The notes below the pieces were generated by a model. The model did no database searches. It was given only the letters and a program-made list of their open reading frames with translations, and was not told where the DNA came from. Made by a program: the position numbers and the translations under genes. Shown one piece after another: positions 19,835-28,793 of a DNA stretch of 64,000 nucleotides (within the stretch, counting starts at the first letter, position 1; the number at the start of each line of letters is the position of its first letter). Origin of the DNA: Marinobacter sp. F4216 (GTDB lineage Bacteria; Pseudomonadota; Gammaproteobacteria; Pseudomonadales; Oleiphilaceae); contig NZ_JAIOUO010000004.1 of assembly GCF_019931195.1 (NCBI RefSeq), positions 248,001 to 312,000 on the forward strand, given 5' to 3'.

Positions 19835-20296
19835 TCAGTGCTTGCCGGTAGAGCCAAATCCACCTTCGCCGCGTTCACTGGAATCAAATTCTGAAACCAC
19901 TTCAAAATCCGCCTGAACTACCGGGACCAGCACCAGTTGAGCGATCCGCTCACCCACCTCAACCGTAAAGGTCGTATCGCCCCGATTCCAGCAAGATACC
20001 ATCAGCTCGCCCTGATAATCAGAATCGATCAGTCCAACCAGGTTGCCCAGCACGATACCGTGCTTGTGTCCCAGACCGCTGCGGGGGAGGAGCATTGCCG
20101 CCAGCGAAGGGTCGGCGATATGGATGGACAAGCCCGTTTTGATTAGCTGGGTCTGGCCCGGCTCCAGGGTCAGCGGCGCATCCAGGCACGCGCGCAGGTC
20201 CAGCCCAGCGGAGCCATCGGTCGCGTACTCGGGAAATGGAATGTCCTTTCCGATACGGTCATCCAGCACACGCACTTGCAACTTCTTTCTGGTCAT
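19835..20296 (-). CDS. dut: dUTP diphosphatase
   Basis: A 153-residue trimeric dUTPase converting dUTP to dUMP and pyrophosphate. The five family motifs are visible: [42 protein letters not shown] and the C-terminal [10 protein letters not shown] that closes over the active site. The ATG at 20296 is preceded by GTGGAA and matches the usual family N-terminus; an in-frame TTG ten codons earlier is unlikely. It follows coaBC by 38 bases, the same order as in Pseudomonas. Confidence 0.96.
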   Translation of the reverse strand: MTRKKLQVRVLDDRIGKDIPFPEYATDGSAGLDLRACLDAPLTLEPGQTQLIKTGLSIHIADPSLAAMLLPRSGLGHKHGIVLGNLVGLIDSDYQGELMVSCWNRGDTTFTVEVGERIAQLVLVPVVQADFEVVSEFDSSERGEGGFGSTGKH

Positions 20297-20334
20297 AACG
20301 TTTTCCACAACAATGAAACAGGGCAACCGGGTAG

Positions 20335-21534
20335 TCAGCCGGCCGCCTCGAGGTGATTACGGATCAGGGCCATCAGGTGCCCGGCGATCTGCCGTTTTGA
20401 GTCCGGTCCGAAGGACTCACGCCCCTCCGGCCAGAACACCGTGACAGCGTTATTTTCGCTGTTGAACCCCAGCCCGGGCACCGACACATCATTGGCAACG
20501 ATCATGCGCAACTTTTTGCGCTGGAGCTTATCCAGGGCGTACTTTTCAACATCCGCAGTTTCCGCCGCAAACCCCACCGTGAAGGGTGGATTGTCCCGGG
20601 CGGCAATGGTGGCCAGCGTATCGGGATTGCGAACCAGTGGCAGTGCCATCTCCTGGCTGGTTTTCTTGATCTTGTCCCCGGCGCAGGTTTCCGGGCGATA
20701 ATCCGCAACCGCCGCACTGGCGATAAAGACATCGCAACCCTCATCGACGGCAGAGGAAGAAACCCGCAGCATATCCTCCGCGGTTTCGACCGTTCGGACC
20801 TCCACACCGGCAGGCGCAGTCAAATTGACCGGCCCGCTGACCAGCACCACGTCGGCCCCGGCATCGCGAGCGGCTTCCGCGAGGGCATAGCCCATCTTGC
20901 CGGAACTGTGGTTACTGATGTAGCGGACCGGATCGATGGGCTCGCGAGTCGGGCCGGCGGTAATCACCACCCGGCGGCCAGCCAGCGGGCCGGTGTCGCC
21001 AGACTGCTCAATCAGCCCGGCAAGTTCCACCGGCTCCAGCATGCGCCCGGCGCCCACATCACCGCAGGCCTGCTCACCCCGGTCCGGACCCCAGATCGAA
21101 ATCTGAGGGTCTTCTTCCAGCAATCGAATGTTTCTCTGAGTCCGGTGGTTGCCCCACATGGCCTGATTCATGGCCGGCACCACAGCAATCGGAGCTTCGG
21201 TCGCGCTGCAGAGCGTCGCCAGCAGATCATCCGCCATGCCCTGAGCCAGGCGTGCGATGAAGTCTGCGGAGGCAGGCGCGATCACTACCTGATCGGCCCA
21301 CTTCGCCAGCTCGATATGCCCCATGCCGGATTCCGCCTCCGGATCGAGCAGCGAGGTTCGAACCGGCTCGCCACTGAGCGCCTGAAAGGTAAGCGGGGTA
21401 ATAAATGCCTCCGCGCCCGCCGTCATCACCACGCGAACGCTGTGGCCGGCTTTTTTCAGCAAGCGAACCAATTCGGCACTCTTATAGGCGGCAATACCGC
21501 CGGTGATGCCAAGCAGAATGCGTCTGGCAGCCAT
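20335..21534 (-). CDS. coaBC: Bifunctional phosphopantothenoylcysteine decarboxylase / phosphopantothenate-cysteine ligase
   Basis: A 399-residue CoaBC (Dfp) carrying out two consecutive CoA-synthesis steps. The N-terminal flavoprotein domain (CoaC, about 1-190) has [10 protein letters not shown], the FMN-binding A-P-A-S-A-D-F and the P-A-M-N-Q-A-M-W catalytic segment. The CoaB domain starts at [19 protein letters not shown] and contains [10 protein letters not shown] and a late K-K-L lysine loop. The ATG at 21534 has an AGGATAGGGG tract before it and matches family N-termini ([10 protein letters not shown]). It is first of the minus-strand run and divergent from radC. Confidence 0.95.
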   Translation of the reverse strand: MAARRILLGITGGIAAYKSAELVRLLKKAGHSVRVVMTAGAEAFITPLTFQALSGEPVRTSLLDPEAESGMGHIELAKWADQVVIAPASADFIARLAQGMADDLLATLCSATEAPIAVVPAMNQAMWGNHRTQRNIRLLEEDPQISIWGPDRGEQACGDVGAGRMLEPVELAGLIEQSGDTGPLAGRRVVITAGPTREPIDPVRYISNHSSGKMGYALAEAARDAGADVVLVSGPVNLTAPAGVEVRTVETAEDMLRVSSSAVDEGCDVFIASAAVADYRPETCAGDKIKKTSQEMALPLVRNPDTLATIAARDNPPFTVGFAAETADVEKYALDKLQRKKLRMIVANDVSVPGLGFNSENNAVTVFWPEGRESFGPDSKRQIAGHLMALIRNHLEAAG

Positions 21535-21626
21535 AAGGCCCCTATCCTCATAAAAATAAAGGCTTATAAGATAGCATGCCCGGCCCTTGCAGACAGCCTG
21601 CCCACGGCCCCGGACGTTTACCATTT

Positions 21627-21644
21627 GTTACTGTTTCCAGTAAC
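21627..21644. repeat. Inverted repeat between divergent coaBC and radC
   Basis: GTTACTG-TTTC-CAGTAAC: perfect 7-base arms and a 4-base centre, in the 181-base gap between the coaBC and radC starts. It is not followed by a T-run, so an operator is more likely than a terminator. It does not fit the LexA consensus CTGT-N8-ACAG. Regulator unknown. Confidence 0.45.
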
Positions 21645-21715
21645 CTTTGTAATCCTCAGACCTCGCGCCAGCCAAGGACAGGCTGGTTAGTCAATTCGCT
21701 GCAAGGAAGACAGCC

Positions 21716-22390
21716 ATGGCAGACCCAAACTGGCCCTCGGACGAGCGCCCCCGGGAACGATTACTCCAGCACGGCCCGCAGTCCCTGTCAGACGCCGAAC
21801 TGCTCGCCATTTTTCTTCGTACCGGCACCGCCGGCACGCCGGTTCTGACCATGTCCCGGGATCTGGTGACCCGCTTTGGCGGACTCCGGGGATTGATGAC
21901 CGCTTCCCGGCAGCAGTTTTGCAGCATCAAGGGACTGGGACAGGCCAAATACGCCCAGGTACAGGCCGCCATGGAGATGGCCCGACGAGTGATGGACGAA
22001 CCCCTGCGACAGGGCGACCCTCTCAAATCCCCGGACGACACCCGACGTTTTCTCGCCAGCCGGCTGGCCACCTACCCTCACGAAGTGTTCGCAGGTCTTT
22101 TTCTGGACAACCGTCACCGCGTCCTGCAGTACCGAGAGCTGTTTAGGGGCACCATCGACAGCGCCGCCGTCTACCCCCGCGAAGTGGTGCGCCAGGCTCT
22201 GGAAGACAATGCTGCGGCGGTCATTTTTGCCCACAACCATCCCTCTGGCGCAGCCGAACCGAGTCAGACCGACATCGAACTTACCCGCCGACTGAAAGAT
22301 GCACTGGCATTGGTGGATATCAGGGTTCTTGACCATATGGTTGTCGGCCACGGTGAGGTAATATCGCTTGCCGAACGGGGACTGATGTGA
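21716..22390 (+). CDS. radC: RadC family JAB-domain protein
   Basis: A 224-residue RadC. An N-terminal helix-hairpin-helix-like region (about 1-90, with [15 protein letters not shown]) precedes an MPN/JAB metal-binding domain with [14 protein letters not shown] and D-x-E-L-T. The HxH plus downstream aspartate would bind zinc. Despite the name, RadC has no clear DNA repair role in E. coli; its true substrate is unknown. AAGGAAG precedes the ATG. It is followed on the same strand by rpmB-rpmG, a common gammaproteobacterial order, but those have their own promoter. Confidence 0.94.
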   Translation: MADPNWPSDERPRERLLQHGPQSLSDAELLAIFLRTGTAGTPVLTMSRDLVTRFGGLRGLMTASRQQFCSIKGLGQAKYAQVQAAMEMARRVMDEPLRQGDPLKSPDDTRRFLASRLATYPHEVFAGLFLDNRHRVLQYRELFRGTIDSAAVYPREVVRQALEDNAAAVIFAHNHPSGAAEPSQTDIELTRRLKDALALVDIRVLDHMVVGHGEVISLAERGLM

Positions 22391-22438
22391 ACAACCGGAC
22401 ACCACCGCCGAAAAGTTGGCCAAATTCCCAACAATTTT

Positions 22439-22467
22439 TTGCGTTGGGGCATGAGTTCTGGTATAAA
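22439..22467 (+). promoter_or_regulatory. Sigma-70 promoter for rpmB-rpmG
   Basis: TTGCGT (22439-22444), a 17-base spacer and TATAAA (22462-22467), about 140 bases before rpmB and shortly after radC. Spacing is ideal and both hexamers match well, as expected for a ribosomal protein operon. Confidence 0.75.
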
Positions 22468-22522
22468 AGCGTCCCTTTCTGGCGGCGTCTGGCGAGCAGC
22501 GTTCAGTTTTAGCGGCGCGAAC

Positions 22523-22539
22523 AGGAGCTTGAAGCTCCT
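22523..22539 (+). repeat. Hairpin in the rpmB leader
   Basis: AGGAGCTT-G-AAGCTCCT, perfect 8-base arms around one base, lies in the leader about 50 bases after the predicted transcription start and 67 before the rpmB ATG. It contains AGGAG and so could hide or mimic a ribosome site. A regulatory role is inference. Confidence 0.5.
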
Positions 22540-22606
22540 CAGAAACCAGAGACGCATTAAAAACGAATTCGTATGATTGAGACCATTGCTCAGGTCGGAG
22601 GCAAGT

Positions 22607-22843
22607 ATGTCCAGAGTTTGTCAGGTTACCGGTAAGCGCCCGGTCACCGGTAACAACGTATCCCACGCGATGAACCACACCCGTCGTCGCTTTCTGCCGA
22701 ATCTGCAGAACCACCGTTTCTGGGTTGAAACCGAGAAGCGTTTCGTGAAGCTGCGCGTATCTACTAAAGGCATGCGCATCATCGACAAGAAAGGCATTGA
22801 CGCTGTGCTGGCCGACATCCGTGCCCGCGGCGAGAAAGTATAA
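22607..22843 (+). CDS. rpmB: 50S ribosomal protein L28
   Basis: A 78-residue L28, a late-assembling component of the large ribosomal subunit. [20 protein letters not shown] and N-H-R-F-W-V-E are family hallmarks. The ATG at 22607 has GGAGG seven bases upstream; an in-frame TTG ten codons earlier does not fit the family N-terminus. rpmG follows 11 bases later, so both proteins come from one message. Confidence 0.98.
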   Translation: MSRVCQVTGKRPVTGNNVSHAMNHTRRRFLPNLQNHRFWVETEKRFVKLRVSTKGMRIIDKKGIDAVLADIRARGEKV

Positions 22844-22854
22844 GGAGCCGCATC

Positions 22855-23010
22855 ATGCGCGAGAAGATTAAGCTGGTATCATCAGCAGGCACTGGTCACT
22901 TTTACACGACCATGAAGAACAAGCGTAACACCCCGGAAAAGATCGAGATCAAGAAGTACGATCCGGTTGTCCGTAAGCACGTTGCGTACAAGGAAGCCAA
23001 GATCAAGTAA
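22855..23010 (+). CDS. rpmG: 50S ribosomal protein L33
   Basis: A 51-residue L33 starting [17 protein letters not shown] and ending VAYKEAKIK, nearly identical in type to the E. coli protein. It lacks the two C-x-x-C pairs of the zinc-ribbon paralogue (C-minus form), so ribosomal function should not depend on zinc. AAGGAG precedes the ATG. It is directly followed by a strong terminator. Confidence 0.97.
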   Translation: MREKIKLVSSAGTGHFYTTMKNKRNTPEKIEIKKYDPVVRKHVAYKEAKIK

Positions 23011-23027
23011 TTGATCCGGCATCCAAG

Positions 23028-23055
23028 AAAAAACCCGGCCATGCCGGGTTTTTTT
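23028..23055 (+). terminator. Rho-independent terminator after rpmG
   Basis: AAACCCGGC-(CAT)-GCCGGGTTT stem followed by a run of seven T, starting about 18 bases after the rpmG stop. A-tract, GC stem and T-tract are all present; it is also upstream-symmetrical for the convergent EEP gene. Confidence 0.9.
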
Positions 23056-23102
23056 GTGCCTTCAATACGCTTTACCCAAAGACTGTATCGCCGGGACGAT
23101 TA

Positions 23103-23963
23103 TTAGAACGTTTTTACATAGCCCTTCGGCAGCGCAATATCCATGGCAATAGGCAGGTGGTCTGAAACCGGGAAACTGACCACCTCAGAACGCCGGATTT
23201 CCAGGGACGGACTCACCAGAATATGATCCAGCGCTTTCTCCGGACGCCAGCTCGGAAAGCTATGCGCAGACTCCGGCAGGGGCACCAGATCGGTTTCTTT
23301 CAGGGGCGTCTGGGTCAACAACTCTTCCGCATGGTTATTCATATCGCCCATCAACACCACGTGCTGATAGTCCGCGATCAGCTCCCGGATATACCCCAAC
23401 TGCCGCTGCTGCCCGGACTTGCTAAGCGACAAATGCATCAGCACCAGCACCAGCGGATCATCCTCTGCACCGTAGCGGGCAATGATGGCGCCTCGGCCGG
23501 GAATCAGCCCCGGCAACTTGTGCTCCGTCACATCCAGAGGCCGATAACGGCTCAGTAAGCCATTACTGTGCTGGGCAATCTGCCCCAGGTTCCGATTGAG
23601 TTGCTGGTACCAGAAAGGGATGCCCGCGGCTTCGGCCAGATACTGCACCTGATTGATGTAACCACTGCGCAGGCTGCCGCCATCACATTCCTGCAGCGCC
23701 ACCACATCGTAATTGCCAATCAGATGGGCAATGCGATCGAGATTCTGGATGCGGTGCCGATGGGGCAGCACATGCTGCCAGCTGCGGGTCAGGTAATGTC
23801 GATAGGAAGACGTATTGATGCCCACCTGGATGTTGAAGGTGAGCAACCGGATGTGGCGATGAGGCTCGAAATCGGGCACATGCTCCACCCCGGAGGAGGT
23901 GCCACGGGGCTCACCGGCAACATTGAGAAACTCGCTCACCTGCTTGCGGATTCGCTTGTACAT
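23103..23963 (-). CDS. Endonuclease/exonuclease/phosphatase (EEP) family protein
   Basis: A 286-residue EEP-superfamily hydrolase. Conserved pieces are L-T-F-N-I-Q (start of the fold), A-L-Q-E-C-D-G-G (metal-binding Glu), M-G-D-M-N-N-H (Asp/Asn pair) and V-S-F-P-V-S-D-H-L-P-I (terminal Asp-His). The superfamily includes DNases, inositol phosphatases and sphingomyelinases; the substrate here is unknown. No signal peptide is seen, so it is probably cytosolic. It follows dsbA by 53 bases on the same strand, an order conserved in Pseudomonas. Confidence 0.88.
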   Translation of the reverse strand: MYKRIRKQVSEFLNVAGEPRGTSSGVEHVPDFEPHRHIRLLTFNIQVGINTSSYRHYLTRSWQHVLPHRHRIQNLDRIAHLIGNYDVVALQECDGGSLRSGYINQVQYLAEAAGIPFWYQQLNRNLGQIAQHSNGLLSRYRPLDVTEHKLPGLIPGRGAIIARYGAEDDPLVLVLMHLSLSKSGQQRQLGYIRELIADYQHVVLMGDMNNHAEELLTQTPLKETDLVPLPESAHSFPSWRPEKALDHILVSPSLEIRRSEVVSFPVSDHLPIAMDIALPKGYVKTF

Positions 23964-24016
23964 GGCACCTGTTCCACCGTCATACCGGACATCAGCTCAA
24001 CCGCATCCCTTGCAGC

Positions 24017-24655
24017 TTATTCGGCCGCCTCGCCCTGCTCTTTGGCCACCAGATAATCAACGACCTCAAGCACCTGCTCGTGACCGCCAGCCATGGAGGC
24101 ACTGGTTTTGTATTTACCGTTAACCAGCATAGCCGGAACCCCGGTGATACGCGCCCCACGAATTTTCGCCTGCGCCTGCTGCATCCGGGCATTCACACCG
24201 AAACTCTTGTAAGTACTGAGGAAAGTATCGGCATCCACACCGTAGCCCGCGACGAAGTCTGCGATCTCTTCCGGCGTATTCAGCGGTCGACGCTCGCCGG
24301 CCAGACGGTCGAACAGGGCATCGTGCACCTTATCCAGCTCACCCATGGCTTCCAAGGCGTAGAAGGCCCGGGCATGCGGCTCCCAGGAACGCCCCAGCGC
24401 AGCCGGCATCAGGACGAACTCAACACCTTCAGGCAGATCCTGTTCCCAGGCTTCGACCAGCGGCTTGAAACTGTAGCAGTGCGGACAGCCGTACCAGAAA
24501 ATCTCAGCAACCTCGACATCACCCTCGGTGGCGGTTCTGACCGGCGTTGTGAGGGTTTCGTAGTGCGTGCCCTCTTCCCAGGTCTCGGCGCCGGCCTGCG
24601 CACCGAAGCCGACCGTCACCGCGAGAACAGCTGCTTGTCCGAGTTTTCTAATCAT
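24017..24655 (-). CDS. dsbA: Periplasmic thiol:disulfide interchange protein DsbA
   Basis: A 212-residue disulfide-forming oxidoreductase. Residues 1-23 are a cleavable signal peptide ending A-Q-A-G-A. The active site is C57-P-H-C60 in FWYGCPHCYSF, and the cis-proline loop is T-G-V-P-A. It donates disulfides to secreted proteins and is re-oxidised by DsbB (not in the window). GGAG lies 8 bases before the ATG. Cytochrome c4 lies upstream and an EEP gene downstream; the c4-dsbA neighbourhood is shared with Pseudomonas and fits periplasmic redox work. Confidence 0.95.
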   Translation of the reverse strand: MIRKLGQAAVLAVTVGFGAQAGAETWEEGTHYETLTTPVRTATEGDVEVAEIFWYGCPHCYSFKPLVEAWEQDLPEGVEFVLMPAALGRSWEPHARAFYALEAMGELDKVHDALFDRLAGERRPLNTPEEIADFVAGYGVDADTFLSTYKSFGVNARMQQAQAKIRGARITGVPAMLVNGKYKTSASMAGGHEQVLEVVDYLVAKEQGEAAE

Positions 24656-24765
24656 CAGGCATCTCCACTTTTATTGAGTAACTTGCTAACGGGTGATTAT
24701 GACCCAGGCGCTTGAAAAAGTTCCACCGCACCAACAAATCATCAGGTTACAGATTGGAAAGCAAC

Positions 24766-24793
24766 AAAAAACCCCGCAAGTTGCGGGGTTTTT
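24766..24793 (-). terminator. Terminator after cytochrome c4 gene
   Basis: AAAAACCCCGCAA/TTGCGGGGTTTTT, perfect 13-base arms around one base. It lies about 20 bases beyond the cytochrome c4 stop on the minus strand. T-runs on both strands allow bidirectional termination. Confidence 0.85.
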
Positions 24794-24813
24794 GACGACG
24801 AACGAACGATCAA

Positions 24814-25422
24814 TCAGTTCAGTCCAGACACGTAGCTGGATACTGCCTCGATTTCCGCATCGGTCAGCTTGGCCGCCACGTCCATCATGATCGCGGCGTT
24901 CGCGCCATTGTTACGCTCGCCGGCACGGTAAGCTTTCAGCTGCTTGGCCACATACTCGGCATTCTGGCCACCCAGGGCCGGATAACCGCCTGGCTCGTTG
25001 CCCTTACCTTGCGGGTTATGACATCCGGCACAGGCTGGCACACCAGAGGCCAGGTTACCACCACGGTACAATGCAGCGCCCTGCTCAACCAGTTCGGGAT
25101 CCGCCTGACTGACGACCATCTCGTTGCTGTTGAAGTAAGCGGCCAGGTCCTGCAGTTCCTGGTCAGACTTGCCGTCCAGCAAACCCGTCATCTCGGCAAT
25201 GACGCGCTCACCATCGCGAATAGCCGCCAACTGGTTGTACAGGTATTTCTCGCCCAATCCAGACAATTTGGGGTACGCGCCCATCACCGGCTTCTGGCCA
25301 CCCTGACCATGACAGCCCGCGCAGACGGCGGCATTCTGCTCGCCCGCTTGAGGATCTCCTGCCCCGTGCGCCATCGCTGTGAGGCCAACACCGAGAACAA
25401 CTCCTGCGATCAGTTTTTTCAT
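24814..25422 (-). CDS. Cytochrome c4 (dihaem)
   Basis: A 202-residue periplasmic dihaem cytochrome c4. A signal peptide ends H-G-A near residue 21. The haem sites are C34-A-G-C-H38 and C131-A-G-C-H135, with M78 (in AEMTGLL) and M180 or so (in AIMMDVA) as likely sixth ligands in each half. It passes electrons from the bc1 complex to terminal oxidases. The ATG at 25422 begins the KKLIAG signal and has GGAG about ten bases upstream; an in-frame ATG eight codons earlier would spoil the signal peptide. It is divergent from engB, as in Pseudomonas. Confidence 0.94.
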   Translation of the reverse strand: MKKLIAGVVLGVGLTAMAHGAGDPQAGEQNAAVCAGCHGQGGQKPVMGAYPKLSGLGEKYLYNQLAAIRDGERVIAEMTGLLDGKSDQELQDLAAYFNSNEMVVSQADPELVEQGAALYRGGNLASGVPACAGCHNPQGKGNEPGGYPALGGQNAEYVAKQLKAYRAGERNNGANAAIMMDVAAKLTDAEIEAVSSYVSGLN

Positions 25423-25551
25423 GCTCGCTCCGCTTCTCTCATCCATCTATAAAGGTAGTCTTCATCGTGCAGCCGGCAGGCACTGATCAGTCAGGCTCAA
25501 AACCGGGGCTGTCAGCGGCCGCGCTCAGCGCGCCGCCCGGAATTGGTGTAG

Positions 25552-25578
25552 CATTATACATTAATCCCTGATAACTGA
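25552..25578 (-). promoter_or_regulatory. Probable promoter for cytochrome c4
   Basis: On the minus strand, a perfect TATAAT (25552-25557) lies about 130 bases before the cytochrome start. The best -35 is TTTCAG at 16 bases, a weak match. Inference. Confidence 0.4.
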
Positions 25579-25601
25579 AATCCAAAGGAAAGCCGACCGC
25601 T

Positions 25602-26237
25602 GTGGACCCCGATCTGACTCCGAAAGCCATCTCCTATAACAGTGCCCGTTTCCTCATCAGCGCCTCCCGCCTGGACGAATGTCCGCCCGATATGGGCTCG
25701 GAGGTAGCCTTTGCCGGTCGCTCCAACGCCGGCAAATCCAGCGCACTGAACGCCATCACAGCAAACGGAAAACTGGCCAGGACCAGCAAGACCCCCGGGC
25801 GCACCCGGTTGATCAACTTCTTCACCCTCAACCGTGAAGGCTGCCGCCTGGTGGACCTGCCCGGGTACGGCTACGCCAAGGTATCCCGGGACATGAAGGA
25901 CGACTGGCAACAACACCTGGGCCACTACCTGAACGACCGGCGGTGCCTGCGCGGCCTGGTGCTGGTAATGGATATCCGCCACCCGCTGACCGATTTCGAC
26001 CAAATGATGGTGGATTGGTGCGAGCATAACAACCTGCCACTGATGATTCTGGCCACCAAGGCGGACAAACTGAAGTTCGGACAGGCCAAAACGGCCATGC
26101 TGGGCATCGCAAAGAAGCTGAAGCCGTTTGCTTGCGTGAAGCACCTGATCATGTTTTCGGCCACCTCGAAACGAGGCGTGGAGGAGTGCCGGGAAGCCCT
26201 GACCGACTGGCTGGAAAGCGCCGACCCCGCCGAATAA
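25602..26237 (+). CDS. engB: Ribosome-biogenesis GTP-binding protein EngB (YsxC/YihA)
   Basis: A 211-residue small GTPase needed for large-subunit assembly. G1 is G39-R-S-N-A-G-K-S-S, G3 is D-L-P-G-Y-G, and G4 is T-K-A-D, with the switch region T-S-K-T-P-G-R-T. The start is GTG at 25602 with AAAGGAAAG about ten bases before it; the family block A-R-F-L-I-S-A begins at residue 15, as expected. It is divergent from cytochrome c4. A hairpin about 20 bases downstream marks the end of the unit. Confidence 0.95.
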   Translation: MDPDLTPKAISYNSARFLISASRLDECPPDMGSEVAFAGRSNAGKSSALNAITANGKLARTSKTPGRTRLINFFTLNREGCRLVDLPGYGYAKVSRDMKDDWQQHLGHYLNDRRCLRGLVLVMDIRHPLTDFDQMMVDWCEHNNLPLMILATKADKLKFGQAKTAMLGIAKKLKPFACVKHLIMFSATSKRGVEECREALTDWLESADPAE

Positions 26238-26253
26238 TTTGCATAGCCCATAC

Positions 26254-26284
26254 AAAAAGCCGGTCTGCCCAAGGACAGACCGGC
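26254..26284 (-). terminator. Stem-loop terminator between engB and laoR
   Basis: GCCGGTCTG-(CCCAAGGA)-CAGACCGGC, 9-base arms. Read on the minus strand it is followed by five T, so it can end transcripts from the TetR gene 150 bases away; on the plus strand it may protect the engB message. Confidence 0.65.
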
Positions 26285-26435
26285 GAAACGTCAGGGTTTG
26301 CGACGTGTGCTAAAACCTGAGAACTCACTCAGGAGACGCAGAAAGTCCGAATTTTCTACGTCACGAGTTTGGATAAGAGCAATCGGTGAAAGTTCCCAAA
26401 ATCGCCTAATAATTGACCATGGTTTCGGTTTTTAC

Positions 26436-27110
26436 CTAGCCCGATGTCTCACTTTCGTTCCGATCTGGCAAAGTCGGCCGATACTTTTCCCTCAGAGCGA
26501 GCACCCGGTCACGATACCCAGACGTGAGATAGGGAACTTCAAGCGTCAGAACCTGGTAAATACCCTGCTTCAACTCGTTGATCGTCAGGTTTGCGTAGGT
26601 CTCCTCGGCGTGCGCCGTCTTCAGGAAGGCCATCCAGTTGGTGACCACCAGCCAGACGTTCAGCGACATAGCCGTGCGCAAATCCTCTGGCTGAGCCTCA
26701 ATGATGCCGGCTTCGGCCAGCTTCTCGAAAATACGATTGATGGCCTTCAGGCAGCGGTTGGTGAACTCACGATAGTCCTGACGCAGGCGCGGATCGCTGT
26801 CCAGCAGATACTCCAGATCCCGGTGAAAGAAGCGATAGCTCCATAAACCATCAAACACCGACTCCAGATAGAACATCATGTCCTCCGCAGTCATCGCCCG
26901 GTCTTCAGGAATATCCAGGTAATAGTCCACCAGCTTTTCGTACTCGAGGAAAATCTCGTAGATGATGTCCGACTTGTTTCGGAAGTGGTAGTAAAGATTG
27001 CCCGGCGAAATCGCCAGGTGGGCTGCGATGTGATTGGTGGTGACATTGCGCTCACCCCGCTCGTTAAATAGCTCAAGGCTCGCAAGTATGATCTTGTCTC
27101 TTGTTTTCAT
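26436..27110 (-). CDS. laoR: TetR-family repressor of the long-chain alcohol oxidation operon (LaoR-like)
   Basis: A 224-residue TetR regulator. The N-terminal helix-turn-helix has L-F-N-E-R-G-E-R-N-V-T-T-N-H-I-A and I-S-P-G-N-L-Y-Y-H-F-R-N-K, typical of the family; the rest (about 60-210) is the ligand pocket and dimer interface. It is divergent from the aldehyde dehydrogenase-lipoprotein-GMC oxidase operon, the arrangement of LaoR with laoCBA in Pseudomonas aeruginosa. A perfect palindrome between the operon's -35 and -10 is its probable operator. An acyl-CoA or aldehyde-type inducer is likely but not shown. Name assigned by context and memory of the family. Confidence 0.8.
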   Translation of the reverse strand: MKTRDKIILASLELFNERGERNVTTNHIAAHLAISPGNLYYHFRNKSDIIYEIFLEYEKLVDYYLDIPEDRAMTAEDMMFYLESVFDGLWSYRFFHRDLEYLLDSDPRLRQDYREFTNRCLKAINRIFEKLAEAGIIEAQPEDLRTAMSLNVWLVVTNWMAFLKTAHAEETYANLTINELKQGIYQVLTLEVPYLTSGYRDRVLALREKYRPTLPDRNESETSG

Positions 27111-27171
27111 ACACCTGCCGGCATGGGTAACGGTCGTATTTCTGGATGGCCCGATTGACCACCGCCTTAAC

Positions 27172-27201
27172 TTGACTGGCTAGAGTATATACTCTAATAA
27201 T
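27172..27201 (+). promoter_or_regulatory. Promoter and TetR operator of the lao operon
   Basis: TTGACT (27172-27177) and AATAAT (27196-27201) are 18 bases apart. The spacer is almost filled by the perfect 16-base palindrome TAGAGTATATACTCTA (27181-27196). A repressor bound there would block RNA polymerase. It lies 62 bases after the TetR start codon on the other strand and 79 before the aldehyde dehydrogenase start, so one site could also govern autorepression. Confidence 0.8.
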
Positions 27202-27279
27202 ACAACCAAAGGCAAATTGAGCATTTTTCCAACAACATTAATCAGCGCCTGCCGCAACAAAAAAATTGGAGACTCGAGT

Positions 27280-28725
27280 ATGGGAGCCACCGTCGTCCAG
27301 CTCACCGAGAGCAAGAAGCAGATCCAACATACCCACCGGACGTTCGACGATCAAACCAAGGCGTTCCGTAAGAATCCCATGCCGTCGATCTCCGAACGTA
27401 AGGAAAACCTGAAGCGGCTTAAGCGCCTGATCCTCACCAATCAGGATCGGCTGATCGAAGCCATCGACCGCGATTTCAGCTGCCGCTCGAAAGATGAGAC
27501 GCTGATCGCCGAGGTCATGCCCTCGATCCAGTCCATCAACTACACCCTCAAGCACCTGGACGCCTGGATGAAGCCGTCCAAGCGACACGTATCCATGCTG
27601 TTCCGGCCGGCCAGCAACCGGGTTCATTATCAGCCCAAGGGCGTCGTTGGCATCATCGTGCCCTGGAACTACCCGCTGTATCTGGCCGTTGGTCCGCTCG
27701 TAGCCTCTCTGTCTGCCGGCAATCGCAGTATGATCAAGATGTCGGAATACACTCCGCACACGTCGGCTCTGTTCAAGGAAATCATCGAAGGTTCCTTCGC
27801 CGGAGACCTGGTCACCGTGATTACCGGCGAAGCCGATGTGGCCGCCGATTTCTCCGCACAACCTTTCGACCACCTGCTGTTCACCGGCTCCACATCCGTG
27901 GGCCGTATGGTCATGAAGGCCGCCGCGAAAAACCTGACTCCGGTGACCCTGGAACTGGGCGGCAAGTCGCCCGCCATCGTTTCACCGGACGTACCGATGG
28001 AAGATGCCGCCCAACGCATCGCTTTTGGCAAGGCGTTCAACGCAGGCCAGACCTGTGTCGCGCCGGATTACGTACTGTGCCCGGCGGATCGGGTCCAGGC
28101 CTTCGTGGACGAATTCCGGTCTCGTTTTTCCGAAATGTACCCAACCATTCGGGACAACGACGACTACACCGCCATTATTAATGAGCGGCAATACGCACGC
28201 CTGCAAAGCTACCTGGACGACGCCCGTGCAAAAGGCGCGAAGGTCATTGAAATCAATCCCGGTCGGGAAAATCTGGGAGATGGTACCCGCAAGATTCCAC
28301 TGACTCTCCTGCTCAACACCACTCCGGACATGAAGGTCATGCAGGACGAAATTTTCGGCCCGCTGCTCCCGGTTGTCGGTTACACCGACCTGGAGGAGGC
28401 CATTCATTACATCAATGAACGGCCGCGCCCCTTGGCCCTTTACTTCTTCGGGTACGACAAAGAGCAGCAGCAATACGTGGTGCACCAGACTCACTCCGGC
28501 GGCATGTGCATCAACGATGCACTGATGCATGTGGCCCAGGACGACCTGCCCTTCGGAGGAATTGGTGATTCGGGCATGGGTCACTACCATGGCAAAGAGG
28601 GTTTCCTGACCTTCTCCCATCACCGGGCCATTTTCACCAAGCAGAAGTTCAACAGTGGCCAGTTTGTCTACCCACCGCACGGAACGCCACTCCACAAGAT
28701 GATATACAAACTGTTCATACGCTGA
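27280..28725 (+). CDS. laoC: Aldehyde dehydrogenase, coniferyl-aldehyde dehydrogenase type (LaoC-like)
   Basis: A 481-residue NAD(P)-dependent aldehyde dehydrogenase. Catalytic C259 lies in FNAGQTCVAPDYV and the general base E225 in LELGGKSP; VPWNYPL and FTGSTSVGR are cofactor-binding segments. The KKQIQH-to-RR N-terminal part and C-terminal hydrophobic tail match the coniferyl-aldehyde group. It should oxidise long-chain aldehydes to fatty acids for beta-oxidation. The ATG at 27280 has GGAG 8 bases before it; an in-frame TTG 21 codons earlier is unlikely. First gene of a three-gene operon. Confidence 0.9.
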   Translation: MGATVVQLTESKKQIQHTHRTFDDQTKAFRKNPMPSISERKENLKRLKRLILTNQDRLIEAIDRDFSCRSKDETLIAEVMPSIQSINYTLKHLDAWMKPSKRHVSMLFRPASNRVHYQPKGVVGIIVPWNYPLYLAVGPLVASLSAGNRSMIKMSEYTPHTSALFKEIIEGSFAGDLVTVITGEADVAADFSAQPFDHLLFTGSTSVGRMVMKAAAKNLTPVTLELGGKSPAIVSPDVPMEDAAQRIAFGKAFNAGQTCVAPDYVLCPADRVQAFVDEFRSRFSEMYPTIRDNDDYTAIINERQYARLQSYLDDARAKGAKVIEINPGRENLGDGTRKIPLTLLLNTTPDMKVMQDEIFGPLLPVVGYTDLEEAIHYINERPRPLALYFFGYDKEQQQYVVHQTHSGGMCINDALMHVAQDDLPFGGIGDSGMGHYHGKEGFLTFSHHRAIFTKQKFNSGQFVYPPHGTPLHKMIYKLFIR

Positions 28726-28734
28726 CTTTTCTGC

Positions 28735-28761
28735 GCGGCCACCGGCTTGTTCGGTGGCCGC
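28735..28761 (+). repeat. Intercistronic hairpin between laoC and laoB
   Basis: GCGGCCACCG-(GCTTGTT)-CGGTGGCCGC, perfect 10-base arms with no T-run, 10 bases after the laoC stop. It may stabilise the upstream message or lower downstream expression; it does not look like a full terminator. Confidence 0.55.
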
Positions 28762-28793
28762 TCGGCAAAACAATAACAACAAGACAGGACGTC

